A model generated the notes under the pieces. It ran no database searches. It saw only the letters and a program-made list of their open reading frames with translations, and was not told where the DNA came from. Below are positions 39,901 through 49,500 of a stretch of DNA of 64,000 bases, in pieces. The translations under genes were made by a program, and so were the position numbers. The DNA is from Acidobacteriota bacterium (GTDB lineage: Bacteria > Acidobacteriota > Blastocatellia > Chloracidobacteriales > Chloracidobacteriaceae), in contig JACQXX010000040.1 in the NCBI GenBank assembly GCA_016208495.1, positions 21,786 to 85,785 on the forward strand, given 5' to 3'. Position 1 is the stretch's first letter. The number at the start of each line of letters is the position of its first letter.

Positions 39901-40397
39901 TGGGATCATCCAGCTTTACCGTCGAAGGCTGGTTTAAGTCATTCACGGTGAATGGGACGTACACCCTGGCTGGAAGATCGGCCATCTGGGAGTCAGCGTT
40001 TTCCCCAACCGATCAGATGCCATTTGGAATTCAATTGCTTCCATCCGGGAAACTCCGCGGGCGAATCCTCAACGCCAGTGGGACATCAGTTGAAGTCCAG
40101 GCCGAAACCCCGCTGGCCGACGATGGAACGTGGCATTACGTGGCGCTGGTGGTGAATCGGTCAAACGGGACGGTCAAGCTCTACCTGGATGGAACGGAAC
40201 GCGCTTCGTCAACCATTCCAGGTGGATTTGGAAGTCTGTCAACCACGACTCAATTGTTTGTCGCCGGGCGAATAGATGTCTTTCAAACCAACAATGCAGA
40301 TGCTCCAACCGAATTTCCCGGCGTGCTCGACGAATTCCGAATTGTGAATACCGCCCGCACGGCGGCGGAAATTGAAAGTACGTGGACCGGGGAGTAG
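24909..40397 (+). CDS. Giant exported multidomain LamG protein, 5162 aa
   Basis: Very large exported protein, presumably a surface adhesin or glycan-binding scaffold. A signal/anchor helix (about 15-40, VLIGLCALIQISILSSLV) precedes an unassigned N-terminal part to about 970. About a dozen carboxypeptidase-regulatory-like domains follow (988-2164, with motifs such as GTISGRVVDDQNIPVPGVTV). Next are Big_5-like Ig modules (about 2167-2894; ITIAFSEPALASTVNGST). The last 2170 residues hold seven units of about 325 aa, each an IPT-like domain plus a LamG/concanavalin domain starting LLWHLDE and ending FPGxLDEIRVS. The protein stops right after the seventh LamG, with no sorting signal or C-terminal membrane helix. 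GAGGA lies upstream of the ATG; a GTG at 24915 is an alternative. Ligand unknown. Confidence 0.9.
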   Translation: MCVNTARGSVLLNRRSVLIGLCALIQISILSSLVSSIGFTGSGEMSRSHAPRAVTAQTLFPQTQPSQNGTGVGPAIATTRFDLVGLNIASGPITQSVPVNTPTAVTTTLQVPVGSNPQQILAGLNPNYRIRGDLSGPSFAMPRPLEARIGEPLLIPVMSKTGDHRVQNLRVVDTSLPGAPAVAPVSPDACSITVIEQILVSEVKVRELSYDEIVKAGIQVTDTNYQFFNFTLALATTSTAQDISIPVAFPNTRIADPRPLIGTPQIPQNQTLQVPVPDVLPVMLKPLPSGDSDPDFKNGLGPDGQFPAQIPGLIVFPGRVGFLNQFFEAIVIVANGAPDGSPLVLRNLKAKVRLPNNGTPTDPADDPLRIVVTQTGGEVTELELHGLGADEIYGTADDTLSFAPSQSGQAAFLLEGVREGLHTVAFDLEAKLDGLPIGEVTVAGEVTGAVLVRDASFAVTFTHPAVVRAGQEYTLAMTMLNTGSRDIQGAIAQLAANSISGAELIGNDTGSRDFPTTIGRGASGTVTWRLRANTTGQVTASYVKVGSDVSAGLTLTTGVGDRNVPLSPDSLILPEQVKFLPENVVDAARAVLGQAWSVATTPRYILPEGVLPIERQVVVDRAVELGVAGLRVEFGEPTPVSLFTALRDWLGELQTIPDPGLADAVRNTPAGYLWADQLGAQFRATLNSSSQPVTPADFFQTLVETESSRSPLISALISQPEGPPVFGARLSDATGNQVGFGPAETDRFGDFPQGSAFQLAEYDGLGNPTTSRGQFLLVSNPTPDAWNLELSGWRTGTGDLRLALPTGNNAYRQFSFENIAVTPGDRYRVRFLPFQSTTLVLEKLVNGSYQTVSTAVTSIINEPPPRVVGVVQVTSEVLAGGDDFGRVIGVLFSKPMNKAATVALSRYTIGGGELAGSDPVQLVGRQVKATSAQINFGDRLALLALDTPVGPYLRRELTVQNLVDASGFEVSPSPQTLPIQMRVSPQGNPPGGYATGRVLSADGTPVANAPVLYSTVDCGPESFESRMVLVAVQYTDDQGRYTFDYIRNSACGIPSTFEATHPVTSSTKRLSTPIVYDGQKLGLDFVFLARGRIQGRVLTAGVPSPSAFLKIVPALDVAGTKVVQADSQGNYVADDIPVGSVSVQAVAFGTPPQPNGIASGYIESATTPAIVNVNLQPLNGVISGRVVNPNGTPAPGLLAVVYNSPGQPRSPLGFAYGDADGNFRITKLPLQKVYLEVVDYVTGLAVQQPVTLSLSQSTITGVVLTLPGYGTISGRVVDDQNIPVPGVTVLGAGRIEVTDTVGNYVLQGITAGVLQLTSPGNSQFFPGSVTVQVQPGTTVTNATLVVRRKPAPGLIQGYVYQATGVNGTPSPLGGVTVTYDGINPGSYDEDGNFQPLTTVTNAQGFYSMTNVPTTVVHTVRYVKRDEGLAVNLKVEVPPGATLTRDVTFRPVQIQGRVFQPDGVTGTVAQVKLKAPGFDSRPGPAFGLFDPNATPSFTLQTDSAGQFQTGKLNPGPYSASTSNVFFPVKVSRNGFLRPGESANLTFTLVDQLAGKLQGTIFQPDGTTPVGAGVQVTLGGGGLADATVRTDETGHYEFAEVFTDGNYVLTALDPVTGFSNRTRVAMRYNQDAAADLRLLGTGSLRVTVVDGAGIPVSSGTVTLTGTAYPNTSRFTTIPDSSGMVQFDNLPEGSYTLLASRTGLSGRASVTVVRTQTVETVVQLQNAGTVEGRVYLPGGQTPVGLADVKLALGGRVIGFVITSDAEGEVGTFRFEGVPAGNFTLDVFDNRSGRTGRATGRIVQQGEVVTVDVELIALGTVTGQVTANGTPVGSALVSLSSTSNAGFSNLQTTADTDGRFRLTGIPAGQFQVRVVNGPGGLAGSTTGQVPGGVEPLPETVADIALTPSASLTGTVYRAGGMERVPGAEVTITVNNRQFGTNADETGVYRLDWLPLGTASVLAEAPTGIDRGLGSAVLDTAGSTVTTDVMLDGIGTIRGQATANDGSPLNTGTVTFTSTSDRPQVVVIATVQADGSYEFPQVPAGSFSLRLSVPNVIRVGTATGTVTSGGILPIDLQLADAGSVLGRVKRADGVTNAANAKVTLRMTSGANPGVVFIAYTGFQGTFLLDGIPLGSFSIRVEDALTQGVAVVPTASLATNNQTLDLGTLTLDVTPIQVQSVTPTDGTVNAPRTGPITIAFSEPALASTVNGSTLRLLKGTTNVSASVALAGDGLSATLTPTSPLEVLTTYTVVVTTGVTDLVGLALQNEFRSSFTTRDDVPPTVQSLTPANNSRQIAFNTTIQAVFNEALDPAQDLAAVLQFTTDAGQALPGNVVLDGTGKILTFTPASLLAESTFYRATVSGARDLAGNVQTVAANSRFLTVDTTPPTITLFTIGGAPAVEGMQVTTEFPTISASFTDVNSPVSYQMWLGQQGFPLTQVRNGAGSSVAYFPTLALNEGNYTVELRVTDSVGNQQTQTINFTIVLLGPQVLTVTPADGATGVSRTPSIIIEFNQPLKQSTVNSSTIRLLKQFTPVSTVIALSPDRQTVSVSPVSQLDPGTLYTIEVTTGVQDDDNRPLDAIFRASFTTIDNQAPAVVTVSPSNNAVNVALRPTISVTFDEALAAGQTLTEIVKLAPDDTPTQFLSLTASLSGDSRTITAQPTVDLADSTRFVVTITGQRDGTGNTQTTTFTSRFTTLDQTPPVVNPLSIDGTIQFTLQPFISATFFDNLSGIDTNQVVLTLDGVTITTGVNIFGNGLSYTPPDPLTVGPHTVTVQVKDRAGNTSAIRSATFTIDNTPPNITSFTIDGLEAFDGIEINNTLQPEFIIAYTEEGSLNESQSSLAIGLQSETPQPVPVTFEFNQLRYQPPSPFASGVYRVVATLVDGLGNTTTRSITFALSVTEPVIGSVSPATGSQHGGTSVTLQGSRLLNSTGTPPVVLVGNRPAVVKSAVEGPPDQVVIVIPASSPGNAPLQVINDRGTGLADPGFAYTADPRTPFVTEADTRLLWHLDEPQDGQVTLADSGPTGLLTATAFTSSVEGRFGSGRTAPITGDSETESLALENTSFTLATWFKVGAIDRPYTLFGKGDPSGSDSLTAYTLQVLANGGVRGQLFDSADTLWQVESTGVVTTDDQWHQAVLTVDRAGTMVRLSLDGVEVGSANQPAGFGNLRLVESYPVYAGVADTTDDTGNETSPGEFPGILDEIRVSSSAHTGSRIEQLYQGSAGTLGLQVVSVSPRFVVRGELATVRVIGYNLAGATVTVLDPAGTAVQVSSSLTSATEATFQFTIDSGAPLGTAQVTVTSGQGTSTVPLLVLDPNRSRPLVESDTALLWNLDESGDGQLDILDAGSFGITGQSGFASTAQPGRFEGGRAMADITSGSAGPVQFPASDFTVECWVKTGPVGRRFVLAGSSQYQSGYALNVLRSGAVRAELTDSVGLIWKAQVSPSVYHITDNQWHQVLMTVNQTTGQLSLYIDGMVRASATKPVGFGQLFQTGQFLAGVSSSVYDPLDDGPTEFPGTLDAIRVSSTARSAESIQELFDGTSPLRVVTISAREINRDKTGQTTASTQVTLVGTNLDGITADIVRNSTSIGTATVDSATYNQAQVTLSIPPNTTLGPANLVLSKAGQIDSLVPVFIVEHRPFEVDATTRLLWHLDETDNGNLQLQDAGPYNLSGYTSYDSRAVPGRFAGGRRLAGISAGAFNGEFSFGSGAFTIEGWVKTSPVSRSYTLLGLGDSPNQTKLQLLPTGTLIASHQLSTTNPVQLELRRSACQIDDGNWHSLALVTDVTNGRLTLFVDGVERATTSMPGQPVTPDFFSLVAGSASTDDTSGTTGPESFPGILDEIRISDGGRSAAEIAAVVFGPDSPPVVSPVVFSVTEPVLTRGGTTVIGLNGAGLTSATLTTSQNGITVTVQSTSASRLDAEISVGATVPRGPVTFTLTTPAGTTSVTLLVATQQPFADAESDTVLLWHLDEPGEGQRRLYDSGLIGIDGFSSGNSRSVGGRFGTGRTKPGASSIRVADQLDVVSSGFTLETWIKTNPVGQTYTLLGKGATTGEDSQTAYVLQLLPSGLIRAQLFDENGLEWRAEVPASTVDVTDNIWHFLAVTVDRSGNQLRLYVDGTERVAVAMPGGFGTLRTTANEFFAGTWDQAEPVTFGGPPEFPGTLDEIRVSDIARTAQEISNTWLGTDPPSGGTQLSITSLSPDFLTIGEETVIRATGANLENAGVTATDGVGNPLPVEVLTTTATEIQFKITPANGTAIGMADVVISSPAGSVTRNLRLVDVTRIRPAVESDTVLLWRLDEPTNGYLQVEDISPNGIRAQTSASSEAVSGRFAGGRSKADISADSNPILAPGSSSFTLDFWVKTPSVSTPALLAGVGTPSGYFGGSNFSLAYGVELLPTGSLRAVVTDQSQKAMVATLFPTTYQVADDQWHQVVLVMDRQASRLSLVVDGAERAFTPIPSGFGPVEPENSLVIRPLGGSQVTGETVFLQIGPFVGAIDEVRISSTAHPLSRVQSDFQGTSPYRLTSFGVPDLQRTQSGGNAITQLTVEGYDLTGLTAEVRRAGQAFGATTSVTSVGYRQAQVEITVPPATTLGPAQLVLSKAGFADTVFDIAVIEPAAPAVEPETLLLWQLDEPGTGQVTLFDGGPLGLPGTTATASVAESGRFGSGRSLARITAVANARELEFGTTSFTLDTWVKTGPLATDYTLVGKGREFSATFNTELNLRVTSLGKLAGEVVDQAGVVWQSETTLADGRITDNQWHHVTMVVDRQANQLRLYIDGELRSETAMPDGFGSLRLAGYPVFAGFYRGSLPFGEPQEFPGILDGIRISSGVRSAARIAQDYIGSDDPPPATTLSVNKVLPAYVHRGATTALSVRGFGLEGATVSFADSELSATVTQSTAARLELNVTATGSATLGTVQMTITAANSQTTTVPVTVVNQQPFADATASSLLLWHLNETFTGSGTVVSTATGTPVNGSASFNSRPATGRFNGGRELARIQVSNDFGRLTMGSSSFTVEGWFKSFTVNGTYTLAGRSAIWESAFSPTDQMPFGIQLLPSGKLRGRILNASGTSVEVQAETPLADDGTWHYVALVVNRSNGTVKLYLDGTERASSTIPGGFGSLSTTTQLFVAGRIDVFQTNNADAPTEFPGVLDEFRIVNTARTAAEIESTWTGE

Positions 40398-40534
40398 TGA
40401 GGGATGAGGGATGAGGGATGAGGGATGAAATCAAACATGCAGGATTGTCGCTTTTGGTTTGTCCTTTAAGTCCTTTAAATCCTTTAAACCCCTTCAATTG
40501 CAGGACAACGGGTAAAACAGTGAAACGGTGATTT
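40398..40534. repeat. GGGATGA and CCTTTAARN tandem arrays between the giant genes
   Basis: Four GGGATGA heptamers (about 40398-40428) begin just after the stop of the LamG gene. A three-unit 9-bp repeat (CCTTTAAGT, CCTTTAAAT, CCTTTAAAC) lies at about 40463-40489. The 137-bp spacer has no evident terminator, so the two giant genes may share a transcript. Confidence 0.85.
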
Positions 40535-43500
40535 ATGGCGAATTTTCGGTGTCAACCAACGCGGCAAAAGCTAGGAGGGGCGGCCAGTTTCGGGCTACGC
40601 TTTTTCCGCCAGGCCCTGATTTGTCTGCTGGCGGGATTGTTGCTGGTGGAACCCAATCTCCTGGTGTTTTCAACCATGTCGGCAGCGACAAAGAACGTCA
40701 CCCCGTTGGCGCCATTTGTTTTCACTGAGGTTACTCCGGAACCAGAATCGGCCACCGAAAGCGAAGAAGCTCCAGCTCCAGCTTCGTCCAATCAAGCAGC
40801 CCGCCCGCAATTTCGCCGCCTTCCATCAGGCGTTTCCACCACCACGGATCCACTCATCACCAGTCTGGATGTCGCCGAGCCTGCGCCGGACGCCCAGGAA
40901 AAACTGGTGACTCTGCACGGCTTCAATTTTCACCCCAAATCAACCGTCACCCTGGATGGCGTGGCGGTTGAATCCATTTTCCAAACTCCAGAAACCCTGA
41001 CGCTGTTGCTCCCGGTTGATTCAACCTCGCCTGCTGCGGCCAAAACCGGACCGCTCCCGCGATTGATTGTGGTCAAACAACCGAATGGCAAAACGGCGAC
41101 CACCACGTACTGGCAAAAACCTGAAGCGCCGGAGACAGCCGGGTTGTCACTTCCAGGCATTGCCGACCAAAGCCCCATTCTGCCCAAAGGACTTCCGGGC
41201 ATGCCGGACCTGTCCCTGCCTGGATTCAAACCTGGAAAACAAGCGTCACAGACACCGTCGCGCCTGTTCAAACCGTCGTTCCAGCCGCGAATGGTTGCTC
41301 CAGATGCGGTCATTTCCCGACGTGCCCCGGTTTTGGAAGGTGGCCGGATTTCGGGAGCGCTCCGGGTGGGAGAAGCTAAAAATTTTGCCCTCGGACGTGG
41401 ATTTGAGGCTGGTTCGGATCTGTATGTGACGGGGATTCCCGCCATTGATGCCGGCAGTGGGGCCAGGTATCCGGCCACCGTGGATGAAGGTGCCTCTAAA
41501 CCGACGTCCGGCTATCGCGTGACGCTCCAACCTGGAGCGAAGCTGGGTGGCAAGGTCCACGTTCGCTCTGAGGCAATTCAAATTCCAAAAGATTTTCCAA
41601 CCCATCTCCCGCAACCCATCGCGAAAAAACCGGAAGCTCAGGAAAATGAACAACCAGCCACCAGCGCTCCGAAGGAGCAGCCAGAAGGTAGCCTGGGGGA
41701 AACCGCTCTGGGTGCACCCCCAGGAACCAGCCCCTCCTCCGATTCCGCCCCGGCAGGGGCGGGAACAGTTGTTGCCCCTCCAGGGCCGGATGATAAAGGG
41801 GATGGCAGAACCTGGGGTGCAAAGCCACCCCAGGCTACCACTCTGGCTACCTCTCCGAGGTGCATCAATGATCCTGTCCCTGGTAAGGGTACTCAGCCTT
41901 ACTCAGAGACCGGGTCCACAGATCTCCGTGACCTGTCTTTCACTGGAACCACTGAGCCATTTTCACTTGAGCCGGGAGTTTACAGTTCACTGACGGTGAG
42001 CCAGGGCACAACCGTGAAGCTGAAGGCTGGAAGCTACACCTTTTCTGGAAATGTCGTGATCGCCGGTGATGGCAGGCTTGAGTGTTTGGGTGAAACCACC
42101 ATCAATATTGGTGGGACACTGGCACTGTCCAATGGTCAGATGACGGCTCCGAATGCCAGCCGGGTGACCGTCAATGTGCTTGGGAAATCGGTTTCCATCG
42201 CTGGAAAGAGTCAGCTTCGGGCCCATCTCCGGGCGCCGTATGCGGTGGTCAAACTGACTGGGGGTTCACAACTTCGCGGTCTGGTTTTTGCCGATCAATT
42301 TGTCATGCACGGCGGGTCGGTGGTGGCTGAAGGTGCTACCAAATCTGATGCGCAACTCATTCCAAATCAGGAAGTTGCCATTGCTCCGGTTGCCTTGACC
42401 AGACCGGCGGAACCAAAACCTCCGGCACCAAAAAATGAACTTCCAGTGGATCTTTCAGCCAATCCGGTGCTGGCCACGGCGATTCTGAATCCAATGCAAT
42501 CGCCCACGACGACCGATGCCGTGATTTCCATCAATGCTCCGACGCTCAACAGCGGACGGATTGAAGGTGCACTCCGGGTATTCAATGGGCAGTCCTTTCA
42601 TATCAATGGGGGATTGAACCTGACCGGGGATTTGCTGGTGGTGGGAACGCCCACTATCAGGCTGAATGGGAATGCGTCAACCGGTGGCATCGTGGATGGC
42701 AGTGGTTCGCCCAATCCTTCCAATTACCAGGTCACCTTAAACGGCGGCGTCCAGATACCGGGGAAAATCTACCGCCGAACCGACCCAATTGCCTTGCCGT
42801 CCGACATTCCAACCACGGTTCCAGCACCAACCGGCAACCGAACCGTCAATATTAATAATGCGAATGATCTGGCCAACATCGGTGCCTGGAATACGGTTCG
42901 TGACCTCAACGTCAACGGGTCAAACTGGGTGATTGACGTGCCGCCGGGCAATTACGGCACGTTCACGCTCAACAGCGGGTCGCGGTTAAACTTCACGAGC
43001 GGCACCTACAACTTCCAGGGAACGCTTAACCTGAATGGTCAGGCACTGGTGGTGGTCACCGGAGCGACGACGATCACGGTTGGGCAGGCATTTAATCTGA
43101 ATCAAGGGCGGATTCAGCCAGGGATGAACACCCTTTCCAGCCAGATTCGGCTCAACCTGCTTGGGCCCAATTTGAATGTCAACGGCAACAGCGAAATCCA
43201 GGGTTGGGTGCGCGGTGTCAATACCGAAGTGACACTCAACGGGAATGGCACGATTCGCGGCCAGGTCATCACCAAAAAACTCTCGATCAATGGTGGCACG
43301 GTCACGGGAACGTTTGCGGCGCCAGATACCCAGCCGCCAACGTTGACGATTGCGTCGCCCGTGAATAACAGCTTCACGGCGAGTGCCACCATCACGGTCA
43401 GCGGGACGGCGACCGACGGCGGAGCCGGTGCCACGGGCGTGGCCACCGTCAAAGTCAATGGTGTCACCGCCACGCTCGACACCGGAAGCGGCACCTGGAG

Positions 43501-46500
43501 TCTGGCTGGAGTTGCCCTCACTGAAGGCCCAAACACCATCAGCGTCCAGGCAATTGACAATGCCGGGAACCAGGTCACCCAAAGCGTGACGGTCAACCGC
43601 GACAGCCAGCCGCCAACCCTGACGATTACCACCCCAGTCAATAACAGCGCCACTCAGGCAGCGACCGTGACGGTCAGCGGAACCGCGACCGATCAGGGGT
43701 CGCCAGCCGCTGGTGTGACTTCGGTCACCGTGAATGGAAACGCGGCTTCGCTCAACACCGGGACCGGCGCCTGGTCGCTGGCAAATGTCCCGCTGGTTGA
43801 AGGTGCCACCACATTGACGGTTCGGGCCGTGGACGCCGTTGGGAATCAGACCACCCAGGTCATCACGGTCATTCGCGACACGGCCTCGCCCGGTGTCACC
43901 ACTACCTCCCCCGTCAACAACAGCTTTACCGCAAGCACCACGATTGAAGTCAGCGGTACGGTCACGGATCCAGGTGCCGCACCGTCGGGCGTGGTTTCAG
44001 TCACGGTCAACGGTTCGCCGGCGACCCTTGATGTCGGTAGCGGCACCTGGTCGCGAACCGGAGTCAGTCTGGTTGAAGGATCAAACGTCATCACGGTTCA
44101 GGCGACGGATGCCGTGGGGAACCAGTCTTCCCAGACGGTGACCGTGATTCGCGATACCCAGGCACCAACCCTGACGATTACCTCGCCTGCCAATAACTCC
44201 ACAACTCAAAGTGAAACCATCACGGTGACGGGAACGGTTGCGGATCCAGGAACTGTGCCATCCGGCGTGGCTTCAGTCACGGTCAACGGCGTGCCGGCGG
44301 TCATCAACACCAGCGCCGGCACCTGGTCGGCGGCGAGTATTGCCCTGGTGACCGGAAGCAACCCCCTTTCAGTCGTTGCCGCCGACACGGTTGGAAATCA
44401 AACCACCCAGACCATCACTGTTATTCGGAATGACGTTCAACCCGACACCACACCGCCAACCCTGACGGTGGCCACGCCGGCTCCGAATTTCATCACGCAA
44501 GCTGCGACCATCACTGTCAGCGGGACCGCGACCGATCCCGGAACGAACGCTTCCGGAGTGGCTCAGGTACGGGTCAACGGCATACCGGCGACCCTCAATG
44601 CCGCAACCTGGACGGTGTCAGGCGTGACCTTAACTGAAGGTCAAAACACGCTGATTGTCGTGGCAACCGATGTGGCTGGGAATGAAACAACCGTGACCGT
44701 CACTGGATTGCGAGATTCCCAACCACCAACTCTCACCGTGACCTCGCCGGCGAACAATGCCATCACGCGTGATGCCACCATCAGCGTTACCGGCACATTT
44801 TCTGATCTGGGGGTGAACCCGTCCCAGGTAGCTTCAATCACCGTCAATGGGACGCCCGCTGTGCTCGATGCGCCGACCGGCACCTGGACCCTGGCCAGTT
44901 TGTCCCTCACCGAAGGCTCAAATACCATCATCGTCCTGGCCGTGGATACGGCTGGAAATCAAACCAGCCAGAGCCTGTCAGTGATTCTCGATACCCAACC
45001 GCCTGTGGTGGTGATTCAAAATCCAGTGACTGGTTCCGCCACCCAGGCCACAACCATCACCGTCAACGGCACGGCAACGGATCCCGGCACGACGCCTTCC
45101 GGAATCGCGCAGGTGAAGGTCAACGGCATGCCGGCCAGTTACTCCGCCAGCGACGGCACCTGGTCCCTGGCGGGTGTCAGCCTGAATGAAGGCAGCAACA
45201 CACTCACCGTGCTGGCGGTTGATGTGGCTGGGAACCAGACCGAACAGATGGTGACGGTCATCCGCGATACCCAGCCGCCGAATCTCACGGTCACCTCGCC
45301 TGCGGAAAACAGCGCGACCCAATCCGCGACGATCATTGTCAGTGGAACGGTTTCCGACCCCGGTTCAAATCCATCCGGCGTGGCCAGCGTGACGGTCAAT
45401 GGCATTCCAGCGGTGCTCGACACCCAGGCCGGGACCTGGTCGCTTTCGACCGTGGCTCTGGTGGATGGCGTCAACACGCTGACCATTGTGGCGACGGATG
45501 CGGCTGGAGTTCAAACCACTCTCACCCGCACTGTCATTCGTGACAATCAGGTTCCAACCGTGATCATCACGGCACCAGCCGATAATTCCATCACCACCGA
45601 AGCCACCATCACGGTGACCGGTACGGCGACTGATCCCGGAACGGGTGCGTCAGGCGTTGATCTGGTGACGGTCAACGGTGTGCAGGCGGTGTACACCCCA
45701 GCCGATGGGAACTGGACGTTGACCAGTGTTCCGCTGACGGTTGGGCCAAACACGCTTACCGTTCAGGTGTTTGACCGGGCCGGAAACACCACGCTCCAAA
45801 CCATCACGGTGAACCGCTCGACCGACAACCGGGCGCCGCAGATTATCATTACCACGCCGCTCAACCATGACTCGACCTTTGGAACCACGGCCACGATTAC
45901 CGGCAAAGCCTATGACGAAGGCGACGTCCCATCAGGAATTGTTGAAATTAAAGTCAATGGACAACTGGCGACCTATGATGCCGCCACCCGAACCTGGATC
46001 TTCACCCAGCTCCCGCTGGCGCTCGGAGACAACCTCATCCAGGCCGAAGCCCGCGACGAAGTGGGCAATGTCGGACGGGCGTTGATTCACCTCACCCGAC
46101 GTCCGGTAACGGCCCCGACGATTTCCATTTCCACGCCGACCAATAACGTTTTGACCGCTTCGCCATCGGTGACGGTGACCGGGATCGTGACGCCGGGCGC
46201 CACCGATGTGCCGTATACGGTGACGGTCAATGGAACCCCGGTTTCCCTCATCGGAGACAGCTTCAACCAGACCGTGACCCTGACCGAAGGCGTCAACCCC
46301 ATCACGGCGGTGGTCACCGACGGCCTCAACCAGACGGCTCAAACCAGTGTCACGGTCAACCTGGACCAGACGCGCCCCCAGCTCAGCGTGACCGGGATTC
46401 TGGAATCAGCTTTGCCGGGAAGTCCCCTCACCATTTCAGCCACGGCCACCGATGCCAGTTTGGTGACCTCGCTCTCCTTCTATATAAATGGAGCACCGGT

Positions 46501-49500
46501 CACGACCTTGACGGCGCCGCCCTACCAGTTTTCAACCCTGGTTCCAGCCACCGCCGAAGCCGGGCAACTGGTCACGATCAGCGTTTCAGCGTTGGATCAG
46601 GCCGGACTCAGCACCGTCGTCACCCAGCCCATCCGGGTGACGGCGCCGGGCGGTGTGGCTGGATATGCCGTGGATGACAGCACCGGCTATGCCCTGGAGG
46701 GTGTGACGGTGACGCCATCGAGCGAAGCCCCGGTGACGACAACACCTGATGGCAATTACAGCTTTGTCGCACAACTTCCCGAAGGTCAGGTCCGACTCAC
46801 CAGGAGCGGGTTTACGCCGGTTGAACGCGCCTACCTGGCCGGCCCCACCCAGGGCGTGACCCTGTTTGACGCCCGGTTGACGCCGCTTGATTCACAATCC
46901 AACTCGATTGGAGCTTCAGGAGGGACCGCCACCGGCAACGGTGGACGATTCCAGGTCACGGTTCCAGCCGGCGCCGTTTCCACCAGCACTCAGTTCAGAG
47001 TGACGTCGGTTTCACCGCAAGGATTGATCAACCTGTTGCCGCCCGGCTGGTCGCCGGTCCCCGGCGCCGTGGTTGACATCCGTCCGACATCAGGTCAGTC
47101 CCAGCTCACGTTTTCGCCGTCCGCCGGGCTTTCCATCAGCCAGACACCGGGATTGACTTCGGCCACCCCGGTGACGCTGGTCCAGTATGATGAAGCAAGC
47201 CACCAGTGGACGGTTCTGGTGCCGGCGCTCCAACCCGGCGCGAACGGCAGCCTTTCAGCAAGCCTGCCCCGGTCAGGCCAGTATGCGTTTGTGGTGGCCG
47301 ATAGCGGGACGACGGCCCCGCCCACTCCGGTGGCCGGTCAACCGCTTCCGGCATCGTTGCCGGGTGATGCTTCGTCACTGACGGTGACCACGGCGCTCAC
47401 CCAGGCGTCAGCCGATCCGCGAGTCGCCCTGATTGATCCACAGGCCCAGGCGGTGATTACCGTTTCGGCCACCTCGCCCACCCAACTGCCATCGGGCACC
47501 ACGGTCAAGGCCATCCTGGAAGACACCTATACCCTGCTGGTTGAAAACCGGACCGATCTGGTCGAACGTCCACGCCAGGACCTCGTTCTCTATGCCTATC
47601 CGGCGGCAACGCCTGAATCACCCACCACCCTTGGCGCCATGTTTGTCGCCAAACCGGTGCGGACCAGCTACACGATTGCCGAACTGCTTGCCGCCACGGT
47701 CAATGTCACGGTACGGACCATCCAGCCGCTGGGCGGAGGCTTGATCGGACCTGCTGGGGGCCGCGTCGCCAGCGGTGCCGCCGCCCAGATTGAGATTCCA
47801 GCCGGTGCGCTTCCGGCGGCCAAACCGGTCTTTCTCCAAAACCTGCCACTGGATTTGCTGGGCGTTGAGTTACCCGCCGGATTTGACTGTGTCGGCGTGG
47901 TCGAACTCAACCTGTCCGGCGCCGTTCTGGGCAGTTCAGCCACCCTGACCATTCCCGGACCAACCGGAGACACCAGCCGGATCGTGGTGGCCCAGGTTCA
48001 ACCTGCCGGCAGCCAGCGTGGGTTGAATGTGGTTGGACGTGCCACGCAGCAGCCCGTTGGACTCCAGTCAACCCAGAGTGCGCCGGATGTTCCCGCCGGA
48101 ATCAGTCTGCCCGGCGTGGTTGAATCCGGACGGTATGCCTTTATTCGGGTGCCGCAAAACTTCGGCTATGTGACCGGAACGGTCACGGCGGGAGGCACTC
48201 CAGCTTCGGGTGTTCACGTAACTACCACGGGGCTTCCATTCGGAGACGTCACCGGCCCGGATGGAATGTTTACCGTTCCCGCTCTTGCCGGAGAAGGTGA
48301 AAATGGAACGTCTCAACTGAATGCCGCGTCGCTGGTGACCGATGCCACCGGAACAGCGCCGGTCACGCTGACGACGCCAAATGCCGTGGCAACCGTGCCG
48401 GTGACGATTGCTCCGGCAACACTGGCGGTGCAAACCGTGACACCAGCCGCTGGTGCCACTGAAGTTCCCGCTTCCACGGCAATTTCCATCAGCTTCAATA
48501 AACCGATCAACCCGGCCACGATCACCGGTTCCTCGGTCTTTGTTGCGTCGCTTGACGGCAACCCGGTGGCGGCAACCCTGACAGTGCAGGCCGGCAACCG
48601 GTCGGTGGTGCTGACCCCGACCACGGCGCTGGCCCCAGCGACCACCTACCGGGTCCACATCACACCCGGCGTCAAGGATGGGTATGGAAACGCATTGGGA
48701 ACGGCAGTAACGACCCAGTTCACGACCCAGGCGGCTGTGCCTCCGCCCGCCCGATTGAGTCCGGACCGGATTCGGGTTGAAACACCGGATGCTGATGGCT
48801 TCGCTCGGGTTTCGGCGGCAGCCGAAACGGTCCCAAGCGGTTACACGATTGTGGTCCTCAATGGAGTCACTGGCGCCAGTGCGTCAACCACCACCACCGC
48901 GGCTGGTTTTTCAACCACGGTCCAGGCCCAGGTTGGCGATGAACTGACCGTGATCGTCCGGTCACCTGACGGCGTGGAATACCAGTTTACCCAGGCGGCC
49001 TATCGGAAAGCCGATGGCGCCTTCCTGGTTGGTCCGAGCGGCGGCACCGTCACCAGCGATGACGGAACGATTGCCCTGGTCTTTGACCGGGATGGGATCG
49101 AAGGCCAGATTGAACTGAAATTGATTCCCCGGAGCGGCAATGACCTGCCAATTGACCGGGGTCCAGATATGCCCGCCAACCTGGTCCCCTTCGGCAACGG
49201 TGTCGAAATCCAATCCAAAGGGAATTTTACCGTCAAGAAGGAAATCCATCTCTCGATTGCGGCGCCTCCGGGAACGGAAGAAGGCAAGCGGGTGGCATTT
49301 GTCCAGACCACCACCACCCTGGATGAAAATGGCCAGGAAGTTCCCGCCTGGCGTCCGGTGACAACTGGGGTGGTCAAAAATGGCCGGTATGTCACCACGT
49401 CATTGCCTTTTGTCGGGTTGTTACTGTTTGAAAGCCTGGTATTTGTTAATTCATTCCTGTTCGTCATAACCCCCCAAACGCGAATTGTATATGGAAAGGT

